The position numbers and the translations under genes are program-made. The notes under the pieces were generated by a model. That model was not told the DNA's origin, did not search any database, and saw only the letters and a program-made list of their open reading frames with translations. This document shows, piece after piece, positions 43,420 to 52,269 of a DNA stretch of 64,000 bases (its first letter is position 1; the number at the start of each line of letters is the position of its first letter). This DNA is from Marinobacter iranensis (lineage in GTDB: Bacteria; Pseudomonadota; Gammaproteobacteria; Pseudomonadales; Oleiphilaceae). Where the stretch lies: contig NZ_JANCMW010000009.1 in assembly GCF_029207565.1 (NCBI RefSeq), positions 62,001-126,000 of the forward strand, read 5' to 3'.

Positions 43420-45000
43420 ATGTCCGACCATTCCTCCCTTCTGGTAGAGAAGCTCTGGCGCCTCAAACGCCGCATCGACAAGGGCCAGTGCCCAGGCGTC
43501 GACTTTGTCCATCTCAATGTCTTGCTGAGAGAACCCAATTACCGCAACGACGTGCTGAAGCGCGTGGAAGCGAACGGAACGCCGGAACTCCAGGCCCTGG
43601 CCCGTGAAATCATGGCCAATGACAATGGCCAGCCGCTGTTGGCGAAATCCGGTAATCAACGGCTTGAGACAGCCACTGTAAAGTCAGTTGAAGATCGTGG
43701 ATGGTTCCGCAGGCATGTGTTCGTGCTATTACCGGTGATGGCGGCGGCGGTTGCCACCGTGGCCGGATTCACCGCGTTCGAGAACCGGGCCGTGCGGGTG
43801 GCTGACGACATTACCGCAGACACCGTCTGGGAAAGTGGCCACCGCTATATCCTTGAGGACACCATCTTCGTTGACGGGGCGAATCTCACCATCGAGCCAG
43901 GCGTCACCATAGAAGGCGACTCTGGATCCGCATTGATCGTAACCCCCTCCGCCAAACTGTTTGCCCGTGGCAGCAGAAACCAACCCGTGGTGTTCACCAG
44001 CAGCAAGGAACCACGCCAGCGGGCCCGTGGTGACTGGGGTGGAGTGGTGCTTCTGGGAAAAGCCCCGGTTAACCAGCCGAACGCTGCCATTGAAGGCGTA
44101 CCCGAAAGCGACTCCCGGGGGCAGTTCGGTGGTAACGATAAACAGCACAGCTGCGGCGTGGTGCAATACACCCGCATTGAATTCGCCGGCTTCGAGGTCT
44201 ACCAGAACAACGAGCTGAACGGGCTGACCCTGGGTGGTTGTGGCTCCAACACCATCATTCAGCACGTTCAGGTCCATCGGGCGCTGGATGACGGTATCGA
44301 GATGTTCGGCGGCACCGTCGACCTGAAAAACATCCTGGTGACCGGTGCCGCTGATGACAGCATTGACTGGGACTGGGGCTGGAGAGGCCGGGTACAGTTT
44401 GCCATCATCCAGCAGCACCGCGATGCCGGCGACAACGCTTTCGAAGGCGACAACAACGGCTCCAGCCACTCCGCAGTACCCCGGTCCGAACCTACCTTCT
44501 ACAACGTAACCCTCTACGGCAGTGGCCGCTCGGCGAAGGAGCACCGGGCCATACTGTTGCGTGAAGGCTCCGGCGGTCATTTCCACAACATGATCATCGA
44601 CAGCTACGCGATTGAAGCACTGGATACCCGGGACGAGGTCACGGCGTTGGTGGGTATGAACTTGCTGACCTTCAGCCACAACCTGCTTGCCAACAATGGC
44701 CGGCTCGGCAACCTGACGATCGCAACTGAAGCGGACGATGATGACTTCGGGTTCAACGAGGAACTGTGGATAAGAAGCCCGGAGCAGCAGAACACTATTC
44801 AGGTGGAAACCGGCCTGCAGCCCTCGGTGAACAGCGAATCCTCACCTCACTTCCGTCCCCGGAGCCCTGCCGGATCCATGGCCGCGAAACGTCCACCGAA
44901 AAGCGAGTTTTTCGATGAATCCGCTGTGTACCAGGGCGCGATAAACCCAAAGGCAACCTCGACCTGGCTTGATGGTTGGGTTGCGTTCCCGGAAGCCTAA
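43420..45000 (+). CDS. single-pass membrane protein with a large beta-helix domain
   Basis: 526 aa. The first ~95 residues are soluble, helical and charged (VEKLWRLKRRIDKGQCPG...). RGWFRRHV then precedes one membrane helix (~100-118), so the N-terminus should be inside and the rest outside. The outer part reads as right-handed parallel beta-helix turns: ILEDTIFVDGANLTIEPGVTIEG is followed by many short strands with Gly/Asn/Asp turns, including DDGIEMFGG and DDSIDWDWGW. It lacks a cleavable signal. Similar beta-helix regions occur in surface or carbohydrate-acting proteins, but no catalytic residues can be named. It follows tRNA-Pro by 130 bp. Confidence 0.65.
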   Translation: MSDHSSLLVEKLWRLKRRIDKGQCPGVDFVHLNVLLREPNYRNDVLKRVEANGTPELQALAREIMANDNGQPLLAKSGNQRLETATVKSVEDRGWFRRHVFVLLPVMAAAVATVAGFTAFENRAVRVADDITADTVWESGHRYILEDTIFVDGANLTIEPGVTIEGDSGSALIVTPSAKLFARGSRNQPVVFTSSKEPRQRARGDWGGVVLLGKAPVNQPNAAIEGVPESDSRGQFGGNDKQHSCGVVQYTRIEFAGFEVYQNNELNGLTLGGCGSNTIIQHVQVHRALDDGIEMFGGTVDLKNILVTGAADDSIDWDWGWRGRVQFAIIQQHRDAGDNAFEGDNNGSSHSAVPRSEPTFYNVTLYGSGRSAKEHRAILLREGSGGHFHNMIIDSYAIEALDTRDEVTALVGMNLLTFSHNLLANNGRLGNLTIATEADDDDFGFNEELWIRSPEQQNTIQVETGLQPSVNSESSPHFRPRSPAGSMAAKRPPKSEFFDESAVYQGAINPKATSTWLDGWVAFPEA

Positions 45001-45255
45001 AGTGGCATAGCATGCTTTTGGCGGACGGCCGTCAGGCTCCGTCGTCCGTCAAAGGCGCCTTCCTCGTTACACCAACCCCAAATATTCCGTGTGTCAAAAT
45101 AATGGAAACTGGTAGCCCGAGGGTCTAAGGTGAACATATTCCGTCTCATTCTAAGGTTAAACATCGTCAGTTTAATGCCACTCGATATTTGAACGGATAA
45201 CTTTGTTTCATCAGCTATCTCAGGACTTGTCTACCGAGCAACGTCTGGAGTGACC

Positions 45256-46923
45256 ATGGCAACTGCAGTTTTAAGGCTGGATCAGCCAGAAATTACGGCA
45301 CCTGGGCTTTTCGAGTTTCGAATTCGGCACCGCCATATTATCTGCCTCCTCATTCTGATTGCGCTCCTGGCATTCGGTACCCTTGTGGTATACCAAACCG
45401 GTGGCACAGCTTACGCCTATCCATACCTCATGCTGGTTCCCGTCTTGTTGGCGTCTGCCTGGTATCGAATACCCGGCGCCGTGATAACAGCCCTGGCAGC
45501 CGCTCTACTGATGGCCACCATCCCCTTGAATGTCGCCGCCTCAGTAATGCAGGAGCCAAGCAACTGGCTGATTCGATTGGGCCTTTATCTGGGCTTGGGA
45601 GTGTTTTCCGGAAGCCTGTTTGAATCGCTGTATCGTCTGAATCGAAAACGGGAGATGGTTCTCTACACCGATAGCGGCACCGAGTTACCAAACACACTCG
45701 CCCTGAGAAAGTTTCTCTACAAAACACTAGGTCAACAGAAAGCGCAGGCGCCGGGCATTGGCGTAATACTGATTCGTATCACTGACATTACCGATGTTCT
45801 TGAAGTAATGGGCGTGGATGCATCTGATGAATTAGTAACAGCATTCAGCACCCGCCTTATAAAAACCGTCCCTCCCTCAGCCTCTGTATATCGTTTCAGC
45901 AATGCAGAACTGATGGTTGTATTACCACGTTCGGATCTGATCCATATGCGTCAGGTAATACCGAAGCTTACCGATGCAAGTGAAATCAACCTGACCGTCA
46001 GGAACATTTCCCTGCGAACGCAAGTAGTAATGGGCAGCAGCCTTTCCTCCCGGCATCCCGATGTAAACAGTTTGATCAGCGAGGCACGAATGTCCCTGTT
46101 CGCTGCTATCGATAAACATCGCAGTCACTTTCACTACTCACCTGCGATCCAACGCAGAACTCTGCGGACTATCCAGCTAATTGCAAACGTCCGCCAAGGC
46201 CTGGAGCGGGGCGAATTCGAATTGCACTTTCAACCCAAAATTCAGCTCTCCAATGGCAGTGTCTGTGGATGCGAAGGCCTTATCCGTTGGTGCAATGGGG
46301 AAGGTGGGTTTATCCCCCCGGGCAGTTTCATGCCAAAGGTGGAGAACACCACGCTGATCTCGCCGGTGACACGGTTTGTGGTCAAGGAAGCGTTTCGGTT
46401 TGCCGAATCGCAGTCCGGTACAGTGAGTGTCAATTTCTCAGTGCGCAATCTGTTTGATCCGGATTTAATATCGGTGCTTCAAGAACTGTTGGTGCAAACA
46501 AAGCTCGCGCCCCATCAACTGGAAGTGGAAATCACCGAGAGCGCCCTTTTACATGACCTACATGAAGCAAAGCGTGCCATAGAACGTATCCGAAGCTTTG
46601 GTATCGGCGTCAGCATTGATGACTTTGGAACCGGGTTTGCCTCTTTCGCGTATCTTCAACATCTGCCGCTTACGGGCCTCAAGATCGACCGCGCATTTAT
46701 CCCCGACATTGAGCACAACGCCCGTACCCGTAAACTTGTCAGCTGTATGATCGACGTTGGCCATGCTCTCGATATGGTCGTAACAGCGGAAGGCGTTGAA
46801 ACAAGAGGCCAACATGATGTACTCAGGTCCCTTGGGTGTGATCAGGCACAGGGCTTTCTCTATTCCCCGGCCCTGCCTCCAGAACACTATTCTCGCTGGC
46901 TGGAAAATTACATTGCCAGATAA
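45256..46923 (+). CDS. membrane GGDEF-EAL protein, likely c-di-GMP phosphodiesterase
   Basis: 555 aa. Four to five N-terminal membrane helices (to ~120) form a sensor-like unit. A GGDEF-like domain follows, in which the signature is replaced by SNAEL, so cyclase activity is unlikely. The C-terminal EAL domain begins FELHFQPKIQ and has CEGLIRW in place of EALIRW. The other catalytic positions are kept: VNFSVRN, VEITESA, DDFGTG, LKID, TAEGVE and QGFLYS. It probably breaks down c-di-GMP. GGAG lies just before the ATG at 45256. It converges on the ABC gene. Confidence 0.88.
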   Translation: MATAVLRLDQPEITAPGLFEFRIRHRHIICLLILIALLAFGTLVVYQTGGTAYAYPYLMLVPVLLASAWYRIPGAVITALAAALLMATIPLNVAASVMQEPSNWLIRLGLYLGLGVFSGSLFESLYRLNRKREMVLYTDSGTELPNTLALRKFLYKTLGQQKAQAPGIGVILIRITDITDVLEVMGVDASDELVTAFSTRLIKTVPPSASVYRFSNAELMVVLPRSDLIHMRQVIPKLTDASEINLTVRNISLRTQVVMGSSLSSRHPDVNSLISEARMSLFAAIDKHRSHFHYSPAIQRRTLRTIQLIANVRQGLERGEFELHFQPKIQLSNGSVCGCEGLIRWCNGEGGFIPPGSFMPKVENTTLISPVTRFVVKEAFRFAESQSGTVSVNFSVRNLFDPDLISVLQELLVQTKLAPHQLEVEITESALLHDLHEAKRAIERIRSFGIGVSIDDFGTGFASFAYLQHLPLTGLKIDRAFIPDIEHNARTRKLVSCMIDVGHALDMVVTAEGVETRGQHDVLRSLGCDQAQGFLYSPALPPEHYSRWLENYIAR

Positions 46924-46995
46924 GGCCTAACCAGGGCTCTGCGAGCCTATCAGCGCTAAGACATTGATTTTACCCACGGGAAGGCTTGGAGCAGT

Positions 46996-48804
46996 TCACG
47001 CCTCTCTGGAATCGCCATCACCGCTTCGATGCTGCTGCGCCCACAGGTGGGCGTAGTGGCCATTGAGGGCCAACAGGTCGGTGTGGTGCCCGCTCTCGAC
47101 AATACGTCCGCCATCCATCACCAGGATGGTATCGGCATCCCGGGTGGTGGACAGGCGGTGGGCAATCACCAGGGACGTGCGCTGGCGGCTGACCTCCTTC
47201 AGTGCGCCAAGAATCGCCTGTTCAGACAGTGAATCCAGTGAGGACGTGGCCTCGTCCAGAATAAGCACCGGCGGATTCTTGAGGATTACCCGGGCAATGG
47301 CCACCCGCTGTTTCTCTCCACCCGAGAGTTTCAGCCCCCGTTCGCCGACTTGTGTCTGGTAACCATCAGGCAGGCTGTGGATAAAGATTTCCAGGTGGGC
47401 CATGCGGGCAGCCCGGTAAACCTCATCTTCGGTAGCCTCGGGCCGGCCATAGGCCAGGTTGCGGTAGAGGGTATCGTTGAACAACACCGTGTCCTGGGGC
47501 ACCACGCCAATGGCGGCACGCAGGCTATCCTGGGTTACCGTGCGAATATCCTGTCCATCGATGGAGATACTGCCCTGATCCACGTCATAGAACCGGAACA
47601 GCAGGCGAGCGAGGGTAGACTTGCCAGCGCCGCTGGCACCCACCACCGCTACAGTGTGGCCGGCCGGAATGGAAAAACTCACATCCCGGAGAATCTGGCG
47701 GTCCTGTCGATAGGCAAAGTGGACATGGTCAAACCGAACCTCGCCTTTTTCCACCGCCAGTGCTTTGGCACCCGGCGCATCCTCAATCACCGGCTCATCA
47801 CCCAGCAACCCGAACAGCCGCTCCACATTCACCAGCGCCTGACGGATTTCCCGATACACAAAACCCAGGGCATTCAGCGGGATAAACAGCTGCAGCAGGT
47901 AGGCATTGATCATGGTGAAATCCCCCAGGGTAATCTCACCACTGGCCACCTCCTGCACCGCCATCGCCATGATGACAATCATCGCCACGCCGATAATCAG
48001 GGCCTGGCCCGAGTTAAGCGCCGCGAGAGACAGCCGGTTTTTGAGCCGTGCCTGCTCCCAGTCGTCCAAATCCTTATCGTACAGCTTGGCCTCGAAGCGC
48101 TCGTTGTTGAAATACTTGACCGTCTCGTAGTTAAGCAGGCTGTCCACCGCACGGGAGTTGGACTGGTTGTCCCGGGCATTGGCTTCGCGCACATATTTCG
48201 TGCGCCATTCAGTGACCTTGATGGAAAACACCACATACACCACCACTGCCACCAGAATCGCCAGCACATAGCCTACGTTGAACACCACAAACAGGATGCC
48301 GGCCACCAGCAGGATTTCGAGCAAGGTGGGGACGATATTGAACAGGGTGAAACGCAGCAGGAAGCTGATGCCGTTGGTGCCCCGCTCAATGTCCCGGGCC
48401 AGGCCCCCGGTTTTCCGGTCCAGGTGAAAGGCCAGCTCCCGGTTATGCAGGTGTTCGAAGACCCTCAGAGATACACGCCGCATGGCTCGCTCTGCCACTC
48501 GAGCGAACACCGCATCCCGCAGTTCGCTGAACAGGGTGCTGCCAAACCGGAGCAGGCCGTAAGCCACCACCAGTAAAACCGGAATCCACAACAGCACCTC
48601 GCCACTTTTGTTCTGATCCAGATAGTCGACGATGTACTTTAAGGCCACCGGTGTGGCGACCGTAGCCAGTTTGGAGAAGATAAGAAATCCCAGTGCCAGT
48701 ATGACTCGACCACGGAATTCGGCCAGATAGGGCCATAGGCCGGCAATGACTTTCCAATCCGGTTTGTGGTCAGCGGGGTAATCGTTGTCAGCGTAGGCTC
48801 TCAC
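46996..48804 (-). CDS. Atm1/HMT1-like ABC exporter (fused TMD-NBD)
   Basis: 602 aa from a GTG at 48804. Six membrane helices are followed by an ATPase domain with GASGAGKST, the signature LSGGEKQRVAIAR and Walker B VLILDEATSSLD. The segment LLNYETVKYFNNERFEAKLY is the hallmark of the Atm1/ABCB7 branch, which exports glutathione-linked or metal-related compounds. The frame is open to a TTG at 48867, but that part lies inside the family-B inverted repeat; TTGGAG is 12 bases before the GTG. Divergent from a second ABC exporter. Confidence 0.9.
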   Translation of the reverse strand: MRAYADNDYPADHKPDWKVIAGLWPYLAEFRGRVILALGFLIFSKLATVATPVALKYIVDYLDQNKSGEVLLWIPVLLVVAYGLLRFGSTLFSELRDAVFARVAERAMRRVSLRVFEHLHNRELAFHLDRKTGGLARDIERGTNGISFLLRFTLFNIVPTLLEILLVAGILFVVFNVGYVLAILVAVVVYVVFSIKVTEWRTKYVREANARDNQSNSRAVDSLLNYETVKYFNNERFEAKLYDKDLDDWEQARLKNRLSLAALNSGQALIIGVAMIVIMAMAVQEVASGEITLGDFTMINAYLLQLFIPLNALGFVYREIRQALVNVERLFGLLGDEPVIEDAPGAKALAVEKGEVRFDHVHFAYRQDRQILRDVSFSIPAGHTVAVVGASGAGKSTLARLLFRFYDVDQGSISIDGQDIRTVTQDSLRAAIGVVPQDTVLFNDTLYRNLAYGRPEATEDEVYRAARMAHLEIFIHSLPDGYQTQVGERGLKLSGGEKQRVAIARVILKNPPVLILDEATSSLDSLSEQAILGALKEVSRQRTSLVIAHRLSTTRDADTILVMDGGRIVESGHHTDLLALNGHYAHLWAQQHRSGDGDSREA

Positions 48805-48834
48805 TGTTGAGAATAACTCCAAGGTTGGGGAGCG

Positions 48835-48942
48835 CGCGTGGGTGGCAGGGTCTTCCGGGACCGTCAAAAGCCAGGGATGGCTTTTGTCGAGCGTACAGGG
48901 ACGTATTTACAGCGTGTCCCGGAAGACCCTGCCACCCACGCG
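48835..48942. repeat. long inverted repeat family B, copy 2
   Basis: Perfect 27-bp arms (48835-48861, 48916-48942) around a 54-base loop containing GCCAGGGATGGC and AGCGTACAGGGA. The same loop pattern appears reversed in copy 1. The left arm ends 30 bases before the start of the Atm1-like gene, so it lies in the divergent promoter region of two ABC exporters. Confidence 0.9.
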
Positions 48943-49032
48943 TGCTCCGCCCGCATGTATGATAGGTCTTGTTACGAGTAAAAACCGTATTGTTGCCAGA
49001 GTTTACAGCACCCCTTATCGAGGAGGCACATC

Positions 49033-50802
49033 ATTAACACCCGCCACCGCAAGGCCCTGAAGCTGGTCATCGATTTTATCAGTCCTTACAAAAGGGCCGT
49101 TGCCGGTGCCCTCGTTGCACTAGTGATTACGGCTGGAATCACACTTGGACTTGGTCAAGGGCTACGGATCCTCGTTGATCAGGGCCTTGCCACTCAATCA
49201 CCCGCTATGTTGTCAAAAGCCGTGGGGTTGTTCTTTGTTCTTGTGATCGGGCTGGCGATCGGCTCCTTTGCCCGGTTCTATCTGGTTTCCTGGATTGGGG
49301 AAAGGGTAGTCGCGGATATTCGCAAACAGGTCTTCAATCACCTGATCGACCTTCACCCCGGCTTTTATGAAAAGAACCGAAGCCTGGAAATCCAGTCGCG
49401 GTTCACTGCCGATACCACCGTGCTGCAATCCGTGATTGGCTCCACCGTTTCCATCGCCTTGCGTAACGCATTGATGCTGGTGGGCGGGCTGATTCTGCTG
49501 TTTGTGACCAATGCCAAACTGGCCAGCATCATCATCCTTGGCTTTCCGCTGGTGATCATTCCTATCCTGGTATACGGGCGCCGTGTCCGGAAGCTTTCCA
49601 GGCTGAGCCAGGACCGGGTCGCGGAGGTGGGCAGTTACGTGGGGGAGAACCTTACCCAGATCAAGACCGTGCAGGCGTTCAATCACCAGCCCCACGACCG
49701 CCGGTTCTTCGCCCGTGTGGCGGAGAATGCCTTCGACATTGCGCGGGTCAGGATTCGCCAGCGCGCCTGGTTGACTACCATCGCCATTACCCTGGTGATG
49801 GGGGCCATCGGGGTGGTGATCTGGATTGGCGGGCTGGATGTGATCTCTGGCCGCACCAGCCCCGGGGAGCTGGCGGCGTTTGTGTTCTACAGCCTGCTGG
49901 TAGGCTTGGCTGCCGGGGCCATCAGTGAGGTGATTGGTGAGTTGCAGCGGGCAGCCGGGGCAGCCGCGCGAATTTTTGAACTGCTGCAGACACCCAGTGA
50001 AATCCCCGTGGAGACCACCGCAAACCAGGCACTGCCTGAAACCATACGTGGCGATATCGAGATCCGGAACCTGACCTTTTGCTACCCTTCGCGACCCGAT
50101 GTCAGCGTTTTAAAGGATCTTTCCCTGAGCATTCGTGCCGGGGAAACTGTGGCTTTGGTCGGCCCTTCCGGAGCAGGCAAATCGACGCTGTTTGATCTGT
50201 TGTTGCGGTTCTACGATCCCGCTGCAGGGCAGATTCTGGTCGACAATACCGACAGTCGCCAGGTGGCGCTGGAGGACCTGCGCCGCTGCTTCGCCCTGGT
50301 GCCCCAGAACCCTGCGCTGTTTCACGGCACCATTGCCGACAACATTCGCTATGCCCGCCCGGACGCCAGTGACGAGGCCATGGTGGAGGCGGCCCGCATT
50401 GCTCATGCCGATGACTTTATCCGCCGACTGCCCCAAGGCTATGAGACGCCCCTGGGCGACACCGGGATGGGGCTCTCAGGGGGCCAGAAGCAGCGGCTGG
50501 CGATCGCCCGGGCATTGCTTGCGGATGCGCCTATACTGTTATTGGATGAGGCCACCAGCGCCTTGGACGCGGAAAGCGAACACCTGATCCAGCAGGCAAT
50601 GCCGGGGCTGATGTCCGACCGCACAACGCTGGTGATCGCACACCGACTCGCCACCGTGAGGCACGCCGATCGTATTATTGTGCTGGAGTCCGGCATTCTC
50701 CAGGATATCGGCAACCACGACGACCTGGTTGCCCGCAACCCGCTTTACCGGCGGCTTGCTGAACTCCAGTTCCGGGAAGACATCGGGAGCCGGAGTACGT
50801 AG
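49033..50802 (+). CDS. MsbA/ABCB-type ABC exporter with an apparent ATT start
   Basis: 589 aa if read from ATT 49033. Six membrane helices are followed by an ATPase domain with GPSGAGKST, LSGGQKQRLAIARAL and ILLLDEATSALD. The substrate is unknown; lipid or drug export is typical. A perfect AGGAGG (49021-49026) stands six bases before ATT, and the next residues (NTRHRKALKLVIDFISPYKR) look like the usual cytoplasmic lead-in to helix 1. No ATG, GTG or TTG exists in frame back to the stop at 48979. The first conventional start, GTG 49123, has no ribosome-binding site and would cut into helix 1. Confidence 0.9.
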   Translation: MNTRHRKALKLVIDFISPYKRAVAGALVALVITAGITLGLGQGLRILVDQGLATQSPAMLSKAVGLFFVLVIGLAIGSFARFYLVSWIGERVVADIRKQVFNHLIDLHPGFYEKNRSLEIQSRFTADTTVLQSVIGSTVSIALRNALMLVGGLILLFVTNAKLASIIILGFPLVIIPILVYGRRVRKLSRLSQDRVAEVGSYVGENLTQIKTVQAFNHQPHDRRFFARVAENAFDIARVRIRQRAWLTTIAITLVMGAIGVVIWIGGLDVISGRTSPGELAAFVFYSLLVGLAAGAISEVIGELQRAAGAAARIFELLQTPSEIPVETTANQALPETIRGDIEIRNLTFCYPSRPDVSVLKDLSLSIRAGETVALVGPSGAGKSTLFDLLLRFYDPAAGQILVDNTDSRQVALEDLRRCFALVPQNPALFHGTIADNIRYARPDASDEAMVEAARIAHADDFIRRLPQGYETPLGDTGMGLSGGQKQRLAIARALLADAPILLLDEATSALDAESEHLIQQAMPGLMSDRTTLVIAHRLATVRHADRIIVLESGILQDIGNHDDLVARNPLYRRLAELQFREDIGSRST

Positions 50803-50883
50803 AAACATCGAGGGCGGGTTTTCAAACCGGGCCGTCATTTCGTGTATGCTGGTAAGACGAAACCGAATTCGAGGAGAGGCAAA

Positions 50884-52158
50884 GTGACGAACAAAGAATT
50901 GCAGGCACTTAAAGAACGTTATGTCGCGGCCGGTGCTGCCAGCCCCAACGAGCAGTTTGCCGATCATGCGACCAATGCCGAACTCTGGGATGCCGATGGC
51001 AAGCGAATGATCGACTTCGCCGGCGGCATCGGTGTACTGAATATCGGCCATCGTCACCCCAAAGTGGTCGAAGCGGTGAAAGGCCAGTTGGACAAGCTGA
51101 TGCACACCTGCCAGACGGTCATACCCTATGAGGGCTACGTCAAGCTGGCGCAGAAGCTCAGTGAAGTGGTTCCGGTAAAGGGACACGCCAAGGTGATGCT
51201 GGCCAATTCCGGCGCCGAGGCCCTTGAGAACGCCATGAAAATCGCCCGCGCGGCTACCGGCAAAACCAACGTTATCTGCTTTGACGGTGGTTATCACGGG
51301 CGTACTTTCTACACCATGGCGATGAACGGCAAGGCCGCACCTTACCAGACCGATTTCGGGCCAATGCCGGGAACCGTTTTCCGCGCTCCCTATCCGGTCC
51401 CATATCACGGTGTCAGTGAGGATGAGGCGCTTCGTGGCCTGAAGATGGCAATGAAGGCGGACTCGCCAGGCAGCGATACAGCCGCTATCGTGATTGAGCC
51501 GGTGTTGGGTGAGGGCGGTTTCTACGCCGCGCCCGCCAGCTTCCTGAAGGCGATTCGCAAGATCTGCGATGAGAACGACATCCTGATGATTGCGGATGAA
51601 GTCCAGAGCGGCTTTGGCCGTACCGGCAAAATGTTTGCCATTGAGCACAGCGGCGTTGAGCCGGACATGATCACCATGGCCAAGAGTATGGCCGATGGTA
51701 TGCCGATTTCCGCCATTGTAGGCACCGACAAGGTTATGGATTCTTCCGGCCCGAACTCTCTCGGCGGCACCTATACCGGCAGCCCGACCGCATGCGCGGC
51801 AGCCCTGGCGGTATTTGATGTCTTCAAGGAAGAGGACATTCTGGGCAAGAGCCGGCGCCTGGGTGACAAATTGCGCAAACGCTTTGACCAGTGGCAGGAA
51901 CAGTTCCCCCACGTGGACAACGTACGCAACCTGGGCCCCATGGCCGCCATCGAACTGGTCAGCGACAAGACCAGCAAGGAGCCGAGGGCAGACCTGGCCG
52001 CTGCGGTGACCAAAAAAGCCAAGGAAAACGGCCTGATCCTGCTCAGCTGCGGTATGTACGGCAATACCCTGCGCTTCCTGATGCCTGTCACTATCGAGGA
52101 CAATATCCTTGAAGAAGGCCTGGCAATCGTCGAGCAGGCATTGAAAGAAGTGGGCTGA
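50884..52158 (+). CDS. gabT: 4-aminobutyrate aminotransferase, class III
   Basis: 424 aa. A PLP enzyme moving the amino group of GABA (or a related omega-amino acid) to 2-oxoglutarate. Seen are NSGAEALENAMKIARAATG, FDGGYHGRTFYTMAMNG, the aspartate in IADEVQSGFGRTG and the PLP lysine in MITMAKSMADGMP (GabT usually has AGG where this has ADG). GAGGAG is seven bases before the GTG at 50884. No succinate-semialdehyde dehydrogenase gene is adjacent, so the substrate is assigned by family only. Confidence 0.93.
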   Translation: MTNKELQALKERYVAAGAASPNEQFADHATNAELWDADGKRMIDFAGGIGVLNIGHRHPKVVEAVKGQLDKLMHTCQTVIPYEGYVKLAQKLSEVVPVKGHAKVMLANSGAEALENAMKIARAATGKTNVICFDGGYHGRTFYTMAMNGKAAPYQTDFGPMPGTVFRAPYPVPYHGVSEDEALRGLKMAMKADSPGSDTAAIVIEPVLGEGGFYAAPASFLKAIRKICDENDILMIADEVQSGFGRTGKMFAIEHSGVEPDMITMAKSMADGMPISAIVGTDKVMDSSGPNSLGGTYTGSPTACAAALAVFDVFKEEDILGKSRRLGDKLRKRFDQWQEQFPHVDNVRNLGPMAAIELVSDKTSKEPRADLAAAVTKKAKENGLILLSCGMYGNTLRFLMPVTIEDNILEEGLAIVEQALKEVG

Positions 52159-52202
52159 ACGCCTCTGCGGCTGGGTGGGTTATAGACCTGCCCCTGCTAC
52201 CG

Positions 52203-52239
52203 AAACGCTGATCCGTGTTGAGCTGGTCAGCGTTTTTTT
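52203..52239 (+). terminator. intrinsic terminator after gabT
   Basis: AAACGCTGA (52203-52211) pairs with TCAGCGTTT (52227-52235), followed by a T-run to 52239. Confidence 0.88.
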
Positions 52240-52269
52240 ATGGCTACAGCAACAGCCGCTGTTTAACCC

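Noticed and set aside
45001..45255. Search for an RNA gene or regulator in the gap before the EAL gene
   Set aside because: Only a GC-rich imperfect hairpin near 45018-45050 without T-run; nothing that can be supported.
47350..48576. 408-codon plus-strand frame inside the Atm1-like gene
   Set aside because: His/Gln-rich antisense shadow; the minus frame has all ABC motifs.
50539..51912. 457-codon minus frame over gabT
   Set aside because: Antisense shadow of gabT and the end of the ABC exporter; no family features.
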